A DNA stretch of 64,000 nt. Origin: Frankia sp. RB7. Lineage in GTDB: Bacteria; Pseudomonadota; Alphaproteobacteria; Rhizobiales; Xanthobacteraceae. The stretch covers positions 310,001 through 374,000 of the forward strand of contig JAUEPE010000001.1 of the NCBI GenBank assembly GCA_030403585.1, in the 5' to 3' direction. Of this stretch, positions 18,031 to 24,794 are shown piece by piece. Every line of letters starts with the position of its first letter. The first letter of the stretch is position 1. The notes below the pieces were generated by a model. That model was given only the letters and a program-made list of their open reading frames with translations. It ran no database searches and was not told where the DNA came from. The translations under genes and the position numbers were made by a program.

Positions 18031-19243
18031 GCTGCTCTCCTGTCTGGACGGATCCTGATGGTGACGGGCCTACGCGAAGCAGCAGGAGCGCGAAGAACGC
18101 GGAGACGGAGGCGAGCGCGCTGATCCACAACGCACCGCGCCCGAAATGCTCCACCATCAGCCCCAGCACCAGCGGCGCGGCGGCACCCGTCAGCCGGGAC
18201 GGAAGCGAAATCATGCCTACGCGTTTCCCGAAACCCACCGGGCCAAACAACACCAGCGGCAGCGTGCCACGCGCGATGGTGATGATGCCGTTGCCGGCAC
18301 CGTAGAGAACGGCGAAGACCGGCGCAAAGAGCGAACCGCCTGCGATCAGCGTGACGACGCCGATCGGATTCATCAGCATGGCGAGCCGCGCCGACAACAA
18401 CGGATGAAACCGATTGAGCAAGCCCGCTTCGAGCAGGCGGGCGCCGACCTGAGCCGGGCCGACGAGTGTTCCTGCGAGCAGCGCTTGTGCGGGTGTCGCT
18501 CCAAATGCGACCAGCATCGACGGCAGAATGGCCGAAATGCCGGAACTGACGAAGCTTGCTGCCGCAAACATGTAGGCCAGCACGCCCATCGCAAAGGTCT
18601 CGCTCTGGCGTTCGGGATGCGGGCTCGCTGCGGCGACCGGTTGAGAGACCTGATCGAGTGGAGTTGCGCGCGGGAGCGAAAGATTGAGTGGCAGAGCAAG
18701 GCAGAGGTGGATGACCGCCCATATCTGGCAGGCCGCACGCCAGCCGTACTCGGCATCCAGCCAGGTCGTGAGCGGCCAGCCAACGGTGCTCGCAAAGCCG
18801 GCGATCAAGGTGATGCCGGTGATCGCCTTTCGAGCGCGCATGCCATAGATGCGGGTCAGCGTCGCGAATGCCGCCTCGTAAAGGCCCAGCCCCATGCCAA
18901 TCCCGAGCAGCATCCACGCGGCGATCAGCGAGACCGCTCCATGGGCCGCGGACAGCAGCAGCAAGCCTGCGGCAAAGACCGCATTCGAACTCGCGAGCAG
19001 GCTGCGCCCGCCAAACCGGTCGATCGCATGACCGACGCGCGGGCCGAGCAATCCGGACAGAACGAGTGCTCCCGACAAGGCTGCGAACACGTAAGTCGGC
19101 GCGAGGCCGAGATCACGCGCGATTGGAGCGGCCAGAACGGCCGGAAGATAGTAGCTCGACGCCCACGCAATGGTTTGCGTGGTGCCGAGCCCGACGACAA
19201 CAGCAAGTGAGCCAGCAGCGCGGCCCGGAGAAACCTGCTTCAT
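18023..19243 (-). CDS. MFS transporter in ars cluster (ArsK-like candidate)
   Basis: A 406-residue, 12-helix major facilitator. Seen: helix 1 with TQTIAWASSYYLPAVLA, motif A-like LLGPRVGHAIDRFGGR, and ATLTRIYGMRARKAITGITL between helices 4 and 5. Its start ATG at 19243 overlaps the stop of the FAD monooxygenase gene (ATGA), so the two are translationally coupled. MFS exporters for arsenite and trivalent organoarsenicals (ArsK, ArsJ) are known from rhizobial ars clusters; this protein could be such a transporter, which is inference from context. The longer frame to 19375 merely runs antisense-like through the preceding gene and is rejected as N-terminus. Confidence 0.88.
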   Translation of the reverse strand: MKQVSPGRAAGSLAVVVGLGTTQTIAWASSYYLPAVLAAPIARDLGLAPTYVFAALSGALVLSGLLGPRVGHAIDRFGGRSLLASSNAVFAAGLLLLSAAHGAVSLIAAWMLLGIGMGLGLYEAAFATLTRIYGMRARKAITGITLIAGFASTVGWPLTTWLDAEYGWRAACQIWAVIHLCLALPLNLSLPRATPLDQVSQPVAAASPHPERQSETFAMGVLAYMFAAASFVSSGISAILPSMLVAFGATPAQALLAGTLVGPAQVGARLLEAGLLNRFHPLLSARLAMLMNPIGVVTLIAGGSLFAPVFAVLYGAGNGIITIARGTLPLVLFGPVGFGKRVGMISLPSRLTGAAAPLVLGLMVEHFGRGALWISALASVSAFFALLLLRVGPSPSGSVQTGEQHS

Positions 19244-20607
19244 GAACAACCGCAACCCGCGGTACCAGCCTTCTTGGCGGTCTCGTCTGCGGCACAGCAC
19301 GCCGACGCCACTTCCTGCGCCGGTCCGCCGCAACATCCTGCGGCCTCTGCCTGCTCGACGCCACCGCGCGTGCACACGCCGGTCTCCGGCAGCACAAGCT
19401 CGACCCTCTCCGCAGCCGCCCTGTCGCCGGCGATATCGGCCGCAATCGAGCGGACCTGCTCATAGCCCGTCATCATGAGGAAAGTCGGAGCGCGGCCATA
19501 CGACTTCATGCCGGCGAGGTAGAAGTCCGGCTCGTCGTGCGAGAGTTCGCGTGCGCCGTGCGGGCGCACCGTGCCGCAGCTGTGCTCGTTGGGATCAATC
19601 AGCGGCGCCAGCGCGACCGGCGCCTCGATGGCCGGATCGAGCCGCAGACGCAGCTCGGACAGGAACGAGAAGTCGGGACGGAAGCCCGTCGACACGATCA
19701 GTTCGTCCACGACCACGCTTCGCGCACCACAGCAGGCACCAGCCGAGACCTTGAGGCGACCTTCGGAGTCAGATAGATGCGTGACGCCGAAATCGGTCTC
19801 GACCCTGATTTTTCCGGAGGTCACGAGCGCAGCAAAGACGGCGCCAAGCTCGCCGCGTGCCGCAAGCTTGTCGTTGCGGCCGCCGCCGAAAGCCTTCGCA
19901 GGGTCAGCGCCGCGCACCAGCCAGACGGGCTGCGTCCCCGGCACCTCGTCGGCAAGACGGGCGAGATCGATCAGCGTACCGACCGCGGAGTGGCCGGCGC
20001 CCAGGACCGCAACGATCTTTCCGGCAAATCTGGAACGACCGGCCCCCCTTACGTCGGGCATGCCATAGGCGACGTGGTCTGCGCGCTCAGGCTCACCGAT
20101 CGCCGGGAGGCCGTTGCTGCCGGCCGGATTGGGCGAGAACCATGTGCCCGACGTGTCGATCACGGCATCGGCGCGGAGGACCTCGGGCCCCTTGCCGTTC
20201 TGGTAGCGGATTTCGAAAGGCGCCCGCTCACGTCCCCTGGTCTTCGCCTTGTCGAAGCCAACACGGCTGATGGCCGAGACCCGGCTCGACGTGCGGATCA
20301 CATCGCGCAACGGCGTCCGTGTCGCAAGCGGCATGAGGTATCCATCGAGCAGTTCACCACCGGTCGGATAGGCCTGAGGGTCCGGCGAATTCCAGCCGGT
20401 CGGCGCGAGCAGACGCGCGGCGGCCTTGTCGACATTGTATTCCCACGGCGAGAAGAGCTGGACGTGCTGCCACTGGCGGATGGCGTGTCCGGCCTCTGGC
20501 CCGGCCTCCAGCACGATCGGCGACATTCCGCGTTCGAACACATGCGCCGCTGCTGCGAGGCCGACAGGCCCTGCCCCGATGATGGCCACCGTCTTTCCGT
20601 CGCTCAT
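19240..20607 (-). CDS. FAD/NAD(P)-dependent monooxygenase with Cys-rich tail, ars-associated
   Basis: A 455-residue flavin monooxygenase-like enzyme. Seen: FAD-binding IIGAGPVGLAAAAH at residues 8-21, QWQHVQLFSPWEYN, a second Rossmann NADPH site VLGAGHSAVG in the middle, and STGFRPDF near the C-terminal third. The last 48 residues form an unusual tail with seven cysteines (412, 425, 426, 437, 438, 452 and 454) in CC and CGC arrangements that could bind trivalent arsenic or metal. Flavin monooxygenases in ars operons (ArsO, ArsV) oxidise or act on organoarsenicals; by context this is a candidate for such a role. A palindromic ArsR-type box lies just upstream at 20622-20644. Confidence 0.88.
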   Translation of the reverse strand: MSDGKTVAIIGAGPVGLAAAAHVFERGMSPIVLEAGPEAGHAIRQWQHVQLFSPWEYNVDKAAARLLAPTGWNSPDPQAYPTGGELLDGYLMPLATRTPLRDVIRTSSRVSAISRVGFDKAKTRGRERAPFEIRYQNGKGPEVLRADAVIDTSGTWFSPNPAGSNGLPAIGEPERADHVAYGMPDVRGAGRSRFAGKIVAVLGAGHSAVGTLIDLARLADEVPGTQPVWLVRGADPAKAFGGGRNDKLAARGELGAVFAALVTSGKIRVETDFGVTHLSDSEGRLKVSAGACCGARSVVVDELIVSTGFRPDFSFLSELRLRLDPAIEAPVALAPLIDPNEHSCGTVRPHGARELSHDEPDFYLAGMKSYGRAPTFLMMTGYEQVRSIAADIAGDRAAAERVELVLPETGVCTRGGVEQAEAAGCCGGPAQEVASACCAADETAKKAGTAGCGCS

Positions 20608-20621
20608 TTCACTACTCCCGT

Positions 20622-20644
20622 AATTCTAGAATCATCGAATAATT
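20622..20644. promoter_or_regulatory. Putative ArsR operator upstream of the FAD monooxygenase gene
   Basis: The sequence AATTCTAGAATCATCGAATA (continuing ATT) holds TTCTAGAAT followed by TCGAA-like bases. It closely matches the box at 21015-21037 in front of the divergent arsR gene (shared core TTCTAGAAT-NN-TCGAA). It lies 15 bases before the FAD gene start and after the arsR stop, the right place for an internal promoter operator. Confidence 0.55.
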
Positions 20645-20656
20645 TGGCCAAAAAAA

Positions 20657-20986
20657 TCAAGCCGCCGATTGAGCGCCCCCACACTCGGCTTCGTCCGCGC
20701 AGCATTCCGCTACCAGGAAATCCACCAAGCCTCGCATCGCGTCGTAGTTCGCATGGCAAACAAGCGTCGTGGATTCGCGGACCTGACTCACGAGCCCGAC
20801 CGCGACCAGAGACTTGATGTGGTGAGACAACGTCGATGCCGGGATTTTCAGCTTCTCCTGCAAGCGACCGACCGGCATGCCGGAGTGCCCTGCCCGAACC
20901 AGGGCACGATAGATCTGAAGCCGAGTCCGGTTACCCAATGCTTCCAGGCGTGCTGCTGCGTCATCGATCTTCATGACACGCACCAT
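20657..20986 (-). CDS. arsR: ArsR-family repressor with C-terminal Cys triad
   Basis: An ArsR/SmtB winged-helix repressor of about 109 residues. Seen: LEALGNRTRLQIYRALVRAG (helix 1-2), recognition helix LKIPASTLSHHIKSL, the beta wing GLVSQVRESTTLVCHAN, and a C-terminal helix ending ECCADEAEC. The CC-x5-C spacing equals the Cys95/Cys96/Cys102 arsenite site described for Acidithiobacillus ferrooxidans ArsR, so As(III) or Sb(III) sensing is likely. The start is not certain: ATG 20986 is used here; TTG 21010 and ATG 20974 are alternatives. It leads the minus-strand operon with the FAD monooxygenase and two MFS exporters. Confidence 0.9.
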   Translation of the reverse strand: MVRVMKIDDAAARLEALGNRTRLQIYRALVRAGHSGMPVGRLQEKLKIPASTLSHHIKSLVAVGLVSQVRESTTLVCHANYDAMRGLVDFLVAECCADEAECGGAQSAA

Positions 20987-21014
20987 GCGTCCGTTCGCGC
21001 CGGCTGTCAACGGT

Positions 21015-21037
21015 ATTTCTAGAATGTTCGAAATAAT
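21015..21037. promoter_or_regulatory. Putative ArsR operator between divergent arsR genes
   Basis: The sequence ATTTCTAGAATGTTCGAAAT (continuing AAT) carries the same TTCTAGAAT-NN-TCGAA core as the site at 20622-20644. It lies about 28 bases upstream of the minus-strand arsR start. The two boxes in front of two consecutive genes suggest one regulator, probably the minus-strand ArsR, controlling both. Confidence 0.6.
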
Positions 21038-21090
21038 AGCATGCCCTCGACGCGATCAGAGAGACTTCCGGATTGACGTCTCGTCAATAA

Positions 21091-21114
21091 TTCCATAAAT
21101 CTGGATATATGGAA
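21091..21114. promoter_or_regulatory. Palindrome overlapping the plus-strand arsR start codon
   Basis: TTCCATA at 21091-21097 and its exact complement TATGGAA at 21108-21114 are separated by ten bases. The right arm contains the ATG of the plus-strand arsR. An operator over the start codon would block transcription or, if the mRNA is leaderless, coincide with the transcription start. The core differs from the TTCTAGAAT boxes, suggesting a separate repressor specificity. Confidence 0.5.
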
Positions 21115-21471
21115 CCAGAAGAAGCCGTCCTTGCGCTCGCCGCGCTGTCGCAATTAACCCGTCTGGAGGCGTTCCGGACGCTGGTCACGCACGAACCCGA
21201 TGGCCTTGCGGCCGGCGATCTCGCACGCCTGCTCGAAGTGCCGCCGAACACCTTGTCGGCCCATCTCTCGATCCTGACGCGCGCACGCCTCGTAACGTCC
21301 GAGCGGCGCAGTCGCTCGATTGTCTACCGTGCCAACCTCGCCGAATTCCGCGATGTCGCGGTGTTCCTGCTGCGCGATTGCTGCGGTGGACGGCCGGAAG
21401 TTTGCGAGCCGGTCGTCGAAAGCCTGCAAGCCTGCTGCTCTCCAAAACGAAAGGGGCGAGCCCGTGTCTGA
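21109..21471 (+). CDS. arsR: ArsR-family repressor with Cys-rich C-terminus
   Basis: A 120-residue winged-helix repressor. Seen: ALAALSQLTRLEAFRTLVTH (dimer helix), recognition helix LEVPPNTLSAHLSIL, and wing LVTSERRSRSIVYRANL. The C-terminal region has DCCGGRPEVC and a second CC in QACCSPKRKG, i.e. a CC-x6-C array plus another pair, consistent with trivalent arsenic sensing but with spacing one residue longer than in the minus-strand ArsR. It lacks a visible ribosome site before ATG. It leads the plus-strand operon and overlaps the next gene by eight bases. The paralogues are only moderately alike, so they probably bind different operators. Confidence 0.92.
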   Translation: MEPEEAVLALAALSQLTRLEAFRTLVTHEPDGLAAGDLARLLEVPPNTLSAHLSILTRARLVTSERRSRSIVYRANLAEFRDVAVFLLRDCCGGRPEVCEPVVESLQACCSPKRKGRARV

Positions 21472-21991
21472 TCATATCCACAACGTCTTGTTCCTGTGCA
21501 CCGGCAATTCGGCGCGCTCGATCCTCGCCGAGTCGATCCTTCGCAAGGACGGCGCCGGCCGCTTCCAGTCGTTCTCCGCCGGCAGCACGCCGAAAGGCCT
21601 CGTCCACCCGCTGGCGCTGCGCACCCTCGCGAGCATGGACTATCCCACCGACGGGATGCGCTCGAAGAGCTGGGCGGAGTTCGCCGCGACCGATGCGCCG
21701 GTGATGGATTTCGTCTTCACCGTTTGTGACAATGCCGCCGGTGAGACCTGCCCCATCTGGCCGGGACAGCCGATGACGGCTCACTGGGGGATCGAGGACC
21801 CCGCCGCCGCCGAAGGCACAGGTTTGGAGAAGCAAGCGGCCTTCGTCACTGCGTTCCGCTACCTCAAAAATCGCATCGATACGTTTGTGAACCTGCCGCT
21901 CCGGAGCATCGACAAGCTATCGCTCGGCACCAGGCTGCGTGAGATCGGCCGCTCGGATGGTGCAACACGACCAGAGCCGAAGGCCGGCTGA
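21464..21991 (+). CDS. arsC: Arsenate reductase, thioredoxin-coupled (low-MW phosphatase) type
   Basis: A 175-residue enzyme that reduces As(V) to As(III) using a cysteine relay restored by thioredoxin. Seen: the phosphatase loop CTGNSARS with nucleophile Cys12, the relay pair Cys88 and Cys96 in TVCDNAAGETCP, and HWGIEDPA, the acid-loop wording of the Staphylococcus pI258 ArsC family. All three cysteines of the relay are present, although Cys88-Cys96 spacing is one longer than in pI258 (82/89). GTG at 21464 is chosen because AAGGGG lies seven bases upstream; it overlaps the arsR stop. A second, unrelated arsenate reductase lies two genes downstream. Confidence 0.92.
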   Translation: MSDHIHNVLFLCTGNSARSILAESILRKDGAGRFQSFSAGSTPKGLVHPLALRTLASMDYPTDGMRSKSWAEFAATDAPVMDFVFTVCDNAAGETCPIWPGQPMTAHWGIEDPAAAEGTGLEKQAAFVTAFRYLKNRIDTFVNLPLRSIDKLSLGTRLREIGRSDGATRPEPKAG

Positions 21992-22692
21992 TGGACAATT
22001 TCGATCTTTCGCGGCGCCTCGCGGCCGAAGCGCTGGGCACCGGCATCCTCGTCGCCACAGTGGTCGGCTCCGGCATCATGGCGGAGACGCTGACCAAGGA
22101 CGTCGCGCTCGCGCTTCTCTGCAATACGCTGCCGACCGGCGCCATTCTGGTTGTCCTGATCACGGTGCTCGGCCCGATCTCCGGCGCGCATTTCAACCCC
22201 GCGGTCACGCTGGTCTTCACCGGAAAGCGCGAACTGCCGGTGAACGAGGCGGCACTCTACGTGATTGCGCAGATCGCCGGCGGCATCGCGGGGACAATGG
22301 CGGCGCATCTGATGTTCGGATTGCCCCTGCTCGATCTCTCGACCAAGGTTCGAACGGGAGGGCCGCAATGGTTCGCCGAAGCCGTTGCCGCCTTCGGGCT
22401 GGTCGCGACGATCCTGGCCGGTATCCGCTTTCAGCGAACGGCGGTGCCCTGGCTGGTCGGCCTCTACATCATTGCGGCCTATTGGTTCACGGCCTCCACA
22501 TCGTTTGCCAATCCGGCAGTGGCCATCGCACGTTCCCTAACAAACACGTTCGCAGGCATTCGTCCCACTGACCTGCCCGGCTTCATCCTCGCGGAACTCT
22601 GCGGCGCGTTCGCCGGCATGCTGTTGATGAACTGGCTGCTCGGACATTCGCGCGCGCCGGCCCCCCTCCCGATGACGGAAACCGTCCAATGA
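21991..22692 (+). CDS. aqpS: Aquaglyceroporin AqpS, arsenite channel
   Basis: A 233-residue major intrinsic protein with six membrane helices. The two signature half-helices are present: NPA at residues 69-71 (SGAHFNPAVTL) and NPA at 174-176 (TSFANPAVAIARS). In Sinorhizobium meliloti the aqpS gene replaces arsB/acr3 in the ars operon, and arsenite made by ArsC leaves down its gradient through the channel. The same arrangement here (arsR, arsenate reductase, aqpS, arsC, and no acr3 or arsB) supports the name. The start overlaps the previous stop by one base (TGATG) and the end overlaps arsC by ATGA. Confidence 0.93.
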   Translation: MDNFDLSRRLAAEALGTGILVATVVGSGIMAETLTKDVALALLCNTLPTGAILVVLITVLGPISGAHFNPAVTLVFTGKRELPVNEAALYVIAQIAGGIAGTMAAHLMFGLPLLDLSTKVRTGGPQWFAEAVAAFGLVATILAGIRFQRTAVPWLVGLYIIAAYWFTASTSFANPAVAIARSLTNTFAGIRPTDLPGFILAELCGAFAGMLLMNWLLGHSRAPAPLPMTETVQ

Positions 22693-23090
22693 GCGTCACC
22701 ATCTATCACAACCCCGACTGCGGCACCTCGCGCAACACGCTGGCGATGATCCGGCAAAGCGGCATCGAGCCTGTCGTCGTTGAATATCTGAAAACGCCGC
22801 CATCGCGCGAAACGCTCGAGCAACTGGTCGCGGCGATGGGAATATCCGCCCGCGCATTGCTGCGCGAGAAGGGAACGCCCTACAAGGAGCTCGGCCTCGC
22901 CGATCCCAAACGGTCCGATGACGAGCTGATCGACCAGATGCTCGCGCATCCCATCCTGATCAATCGTCCGATCGTGGTGACGCCAAGGGGCACCCGCTTG
23001 TGCCGGCCCTCGGAAGCCGTTGTGGATCTCCTGGACGATCCCGTCGGGCGGTTCGTGAAGGAGGACGGCGAGGTGGTGGAAGCGCGATAG
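22689..23090 (+). CDS. arsC: Arsenate reductase, glutaredoxin-coupled type
   Basis: A 133-residue ArsC of the R773/Spx-like thioredoxin fold. Seen: catalytic Cys11 in HNPDCGTSRNTL, EYLKTPPSRETL, and the C-terminal RPIVVTPRGTRLCRP that supplies the arsenate-binding arginines. Electrons come from glutathione and glutaredoxin, unlike the thioredoxin-type enzyme encoded two genes upstream. It is the last gene of the plus-strand operon, coupled to aqpS by ATGA. Length and motifs are normal for the family, so the enzyme should be active. Confidence 0.95.
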   Translation: MSVTIYHNPDCGTSRNTLAMIRQSGIEPVVVEYLKTPPSRETLEQLVAAMGISARALLREKGTPYKELGLADPKRSDDELIDQMLAHPILINRPIVVTPRGTRLCRPSEAVVDLLDDPVGRFVKEDGEVVEAR

Positions 23091-23126
23091 GTACGAGCCG
23101 CCCTGCCCCGCGCTCACAAGCTATAC

Positions 23127-23164
23127 GACCGAACGCGTCACACCCGCGCGGAGAAATCCGTGGC
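23127..23164. repeat. Shortened copy of the 16627-16730 intergenic repeat
   Basis: The bases GACCGAACGCGTCA at 23127-23140 match 16627-16640, and ACCCGCGCGGAGAAATCCGT (plus GGC) at 23142-23164 matches 16707-16729. In the first copy 66 bases separate these blocks; here they are joined directly. This copy lacks the closing arm and T-run, so it cannot form the terminator. Confidence 0.7.
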
Positions 23165-23315
23165 TCGATCAGCATTCGGGGCCGCAGCTCACGCTGTCGG
23201 CCCGCTTCCAGCGCTGTTCAAGCATTGGCTTCGGCCGCGCTGTTGATGACGGCGTGGGACCACGCTACACTCACGTCGATATTTAGATTGATATTTTAGC
23301 CTGGAGAGCCGTGCC

Positions 23316-23774
23316 ATGACCAAACGCAAATTCTGCATGTCCCTTGCCGTCGCCGCCTCTCTTGCCCTCCTCATTGCAAGTTCGCCATCCTCAGCGGCGC
23401 CTGCGGATGATGTGATCACCGCAGCGCTGCAGAAGTGGTCGGATGCCTTTGCAAAGAAAGATTGGGACGCAATGAGCAGCCTCTACGCGAAAGATGCGCT
23501 GTTCTACGGCTCTACTCCTCCGCTCTATCGGGGATTGGATGGCGTCAAAGCTTATTTTAGCGCTTTGCCCCCGATGGTCGGCGCGACGGTCGCCTTCAAG
23601 GATACGACAGTCGTCCCGATCGGATCCAACCTGATCAACATCGCAGGAATCGCCACCTTCACTGTTCCCGGGGCGCCAGCACCGAACGTCTTTCGGATCA
23701 CCCAGAGCTACGTCAACGAGAGCGGCGCCTGGAAGATCGCCAGCCATCACGTGTCGCGCATAGACCCGCATTAG
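23316..23774 (+). CDS. Secreted SnoaL/NTF2-like protein
   Basis: A 152-residue protein with a clear Sec signal peptide (RKFCMSLAVAASLALLIA, cleavage near SSAAPA) and one NTF2-like domain: ALQKWSDAFAKKDWDAMSSLY, YRGLDGVKAYFSALP, and a final strand VNESGAWKIASHHVS. Related proteins are annotated SgcJ/EcaC or DUF4440 and include small-molecule-binding and enzymatic members, so no specific reaction is assigned. Its location is periplasmic. It stands alone 225 bases downstream of the arsenic operon and is not obviously part of it. Confidence 0.8.
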   Translation: MTKRKFCMSLAVAASLALLIASSPSSAAPADDVITAALQKWSDAFAKKDWDAMSSLYAKDALFYGSTPPLYRGLDGVKAYFSALPPMVGATVAFKDTTVVPIGSNLINIAGIATFTVPGAPAPNVFRITQSYVNESGAWKIASHHVSRIDPH

Positions 23775-23816
23775 ATCTCCTCAGGCCATCAAAACAACAT
23801 TGGCAGATTGATTGGA

Positions 23817-24794
23817 ATGAGAAGGCGTGAATTCGTCGCCGGGTTGGGCGTGACTGCCGTTGGGGCTTTCGCCGCTCGAGCGCAGCAGGCGGCTCCCGTG
23901 ATCGGTTTTCTAAGCGCGCGATCGCCGGTCGAAAGCGCGGGCCTGCTGGCGGCCTTTCGGCGCGGGCTGGCTGAAAACGGAACGGTCGAAGGTCAGAGTG
24001 TCGCGATCGAATACCGGTGGGCACTCGGTGATTATGATCGCCTGCCCGCGATGGCGTCGGAACTTGTCAGTCGCCGGGTCGCCATTCTCGTCACCGTGGG
24101 CGGGGAAGCCTCGGTACGGGCGGCAATCGCGGCGACCAAATCGATCCCGATCATTGGAATATTTGCTGACGATCCCGTTGCCAACGGCCTTGTCGCCAGC
24201 CTTAACCGACCGGGGGGCAATACCACCGGGGTCTTCAACTTCAATCCGACCCTCGAGCCCAAGCGGGTTGGGCTGCTGCATGAATTGGTGCCGGAGGCCG
24301 CAACCATCGGCGTTCTCGTCAATCCGAATTATCCCCCAGCCGGAAGTCAGCTCAAGGGGGTCGAGGCGGCGGCACGCAGCATCGGCATGGGGACAGTCGT
24401 GCTCCGGGCCAGCAACGACAGGGACATCGAGACTGCCTTCGAAACCGCCATCCGCGAGAGTATCCGCGTCCTCACCGTCACCAGCGATCCTTTTTTCAAT
24501 ACAAGAAGCGAAAAGCTGGTGGCTTTGGCGACGCGCCATGCCTTGCCCACCGTGTACCCTTTTCGGGAATACATCGCGGCCGGAGGGCTGATGAGCTACG
24601 GCGTCGATCTCGGCGAGATGTACCGCCAAGTCGGCATCTATGCTGGAAAGGTCGTCAAGGGGATCAAACCAGCCGACTTGCCGATCATGCAGCCGATCAA
24701 GTTCGAGCTGGTGATCAACCTCAAGGCGGGCAGAGCGCTCGGGCTAACCATTCCCGCAGCGCTTCTCGCCAGCGCCGACGAGGTGATCGAATGA
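23817..24794 (+). CDS. ABC transporter substrate-binding protein (ABC_sub_bind family), copy 1
   Basis: A 325-residue periplasmic binding protein of the TrpX-like/ABC_sub_bind family. Seen: a twin-arginine-like leader RRREFVAGLGV, mature start AAPVIGFLSARSP, LRGLAENG-type first helix, NRPGGNTTGVF, NPNYPPAGSQ and the C-terminal LPIMQPIKFELVINLKA that is diagnostic for this family. ATG 23817 is preferred over TTG 23808 because the Arg leader begins there. Ligand unknown. No permease or ATPase gene is nearby. It overlaps the next gene by ATGA. Confidence 0.9.
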   Translation: MRRREFVAGLGVTAVGAFAARAQQAAPVIGFLSARSPVESAGLLAAFRRGLAENGTVEGQSVAIEYRWALGDYDRLPAMASELVSRRVAILVTVGGEASVRAAIAATKSIPIIGIFADDPVANGLVASLNRPGGNTTGVFNFNPTLEPKRVGLLHELVPEAATIGVLVNPNYPPAGSQLKGVEAAARSIGMGTVVLRASNDRDIETAFETAIRESIRVLTVTSDPFFNTRSEKLVALATRHALPTVYPFREYIAAGGLMSYGVDLGEMYRQVGIYAGKVVKGIKPADLPIMQPIKFELVINLKAGRALGLTIPAALLASADEVIE

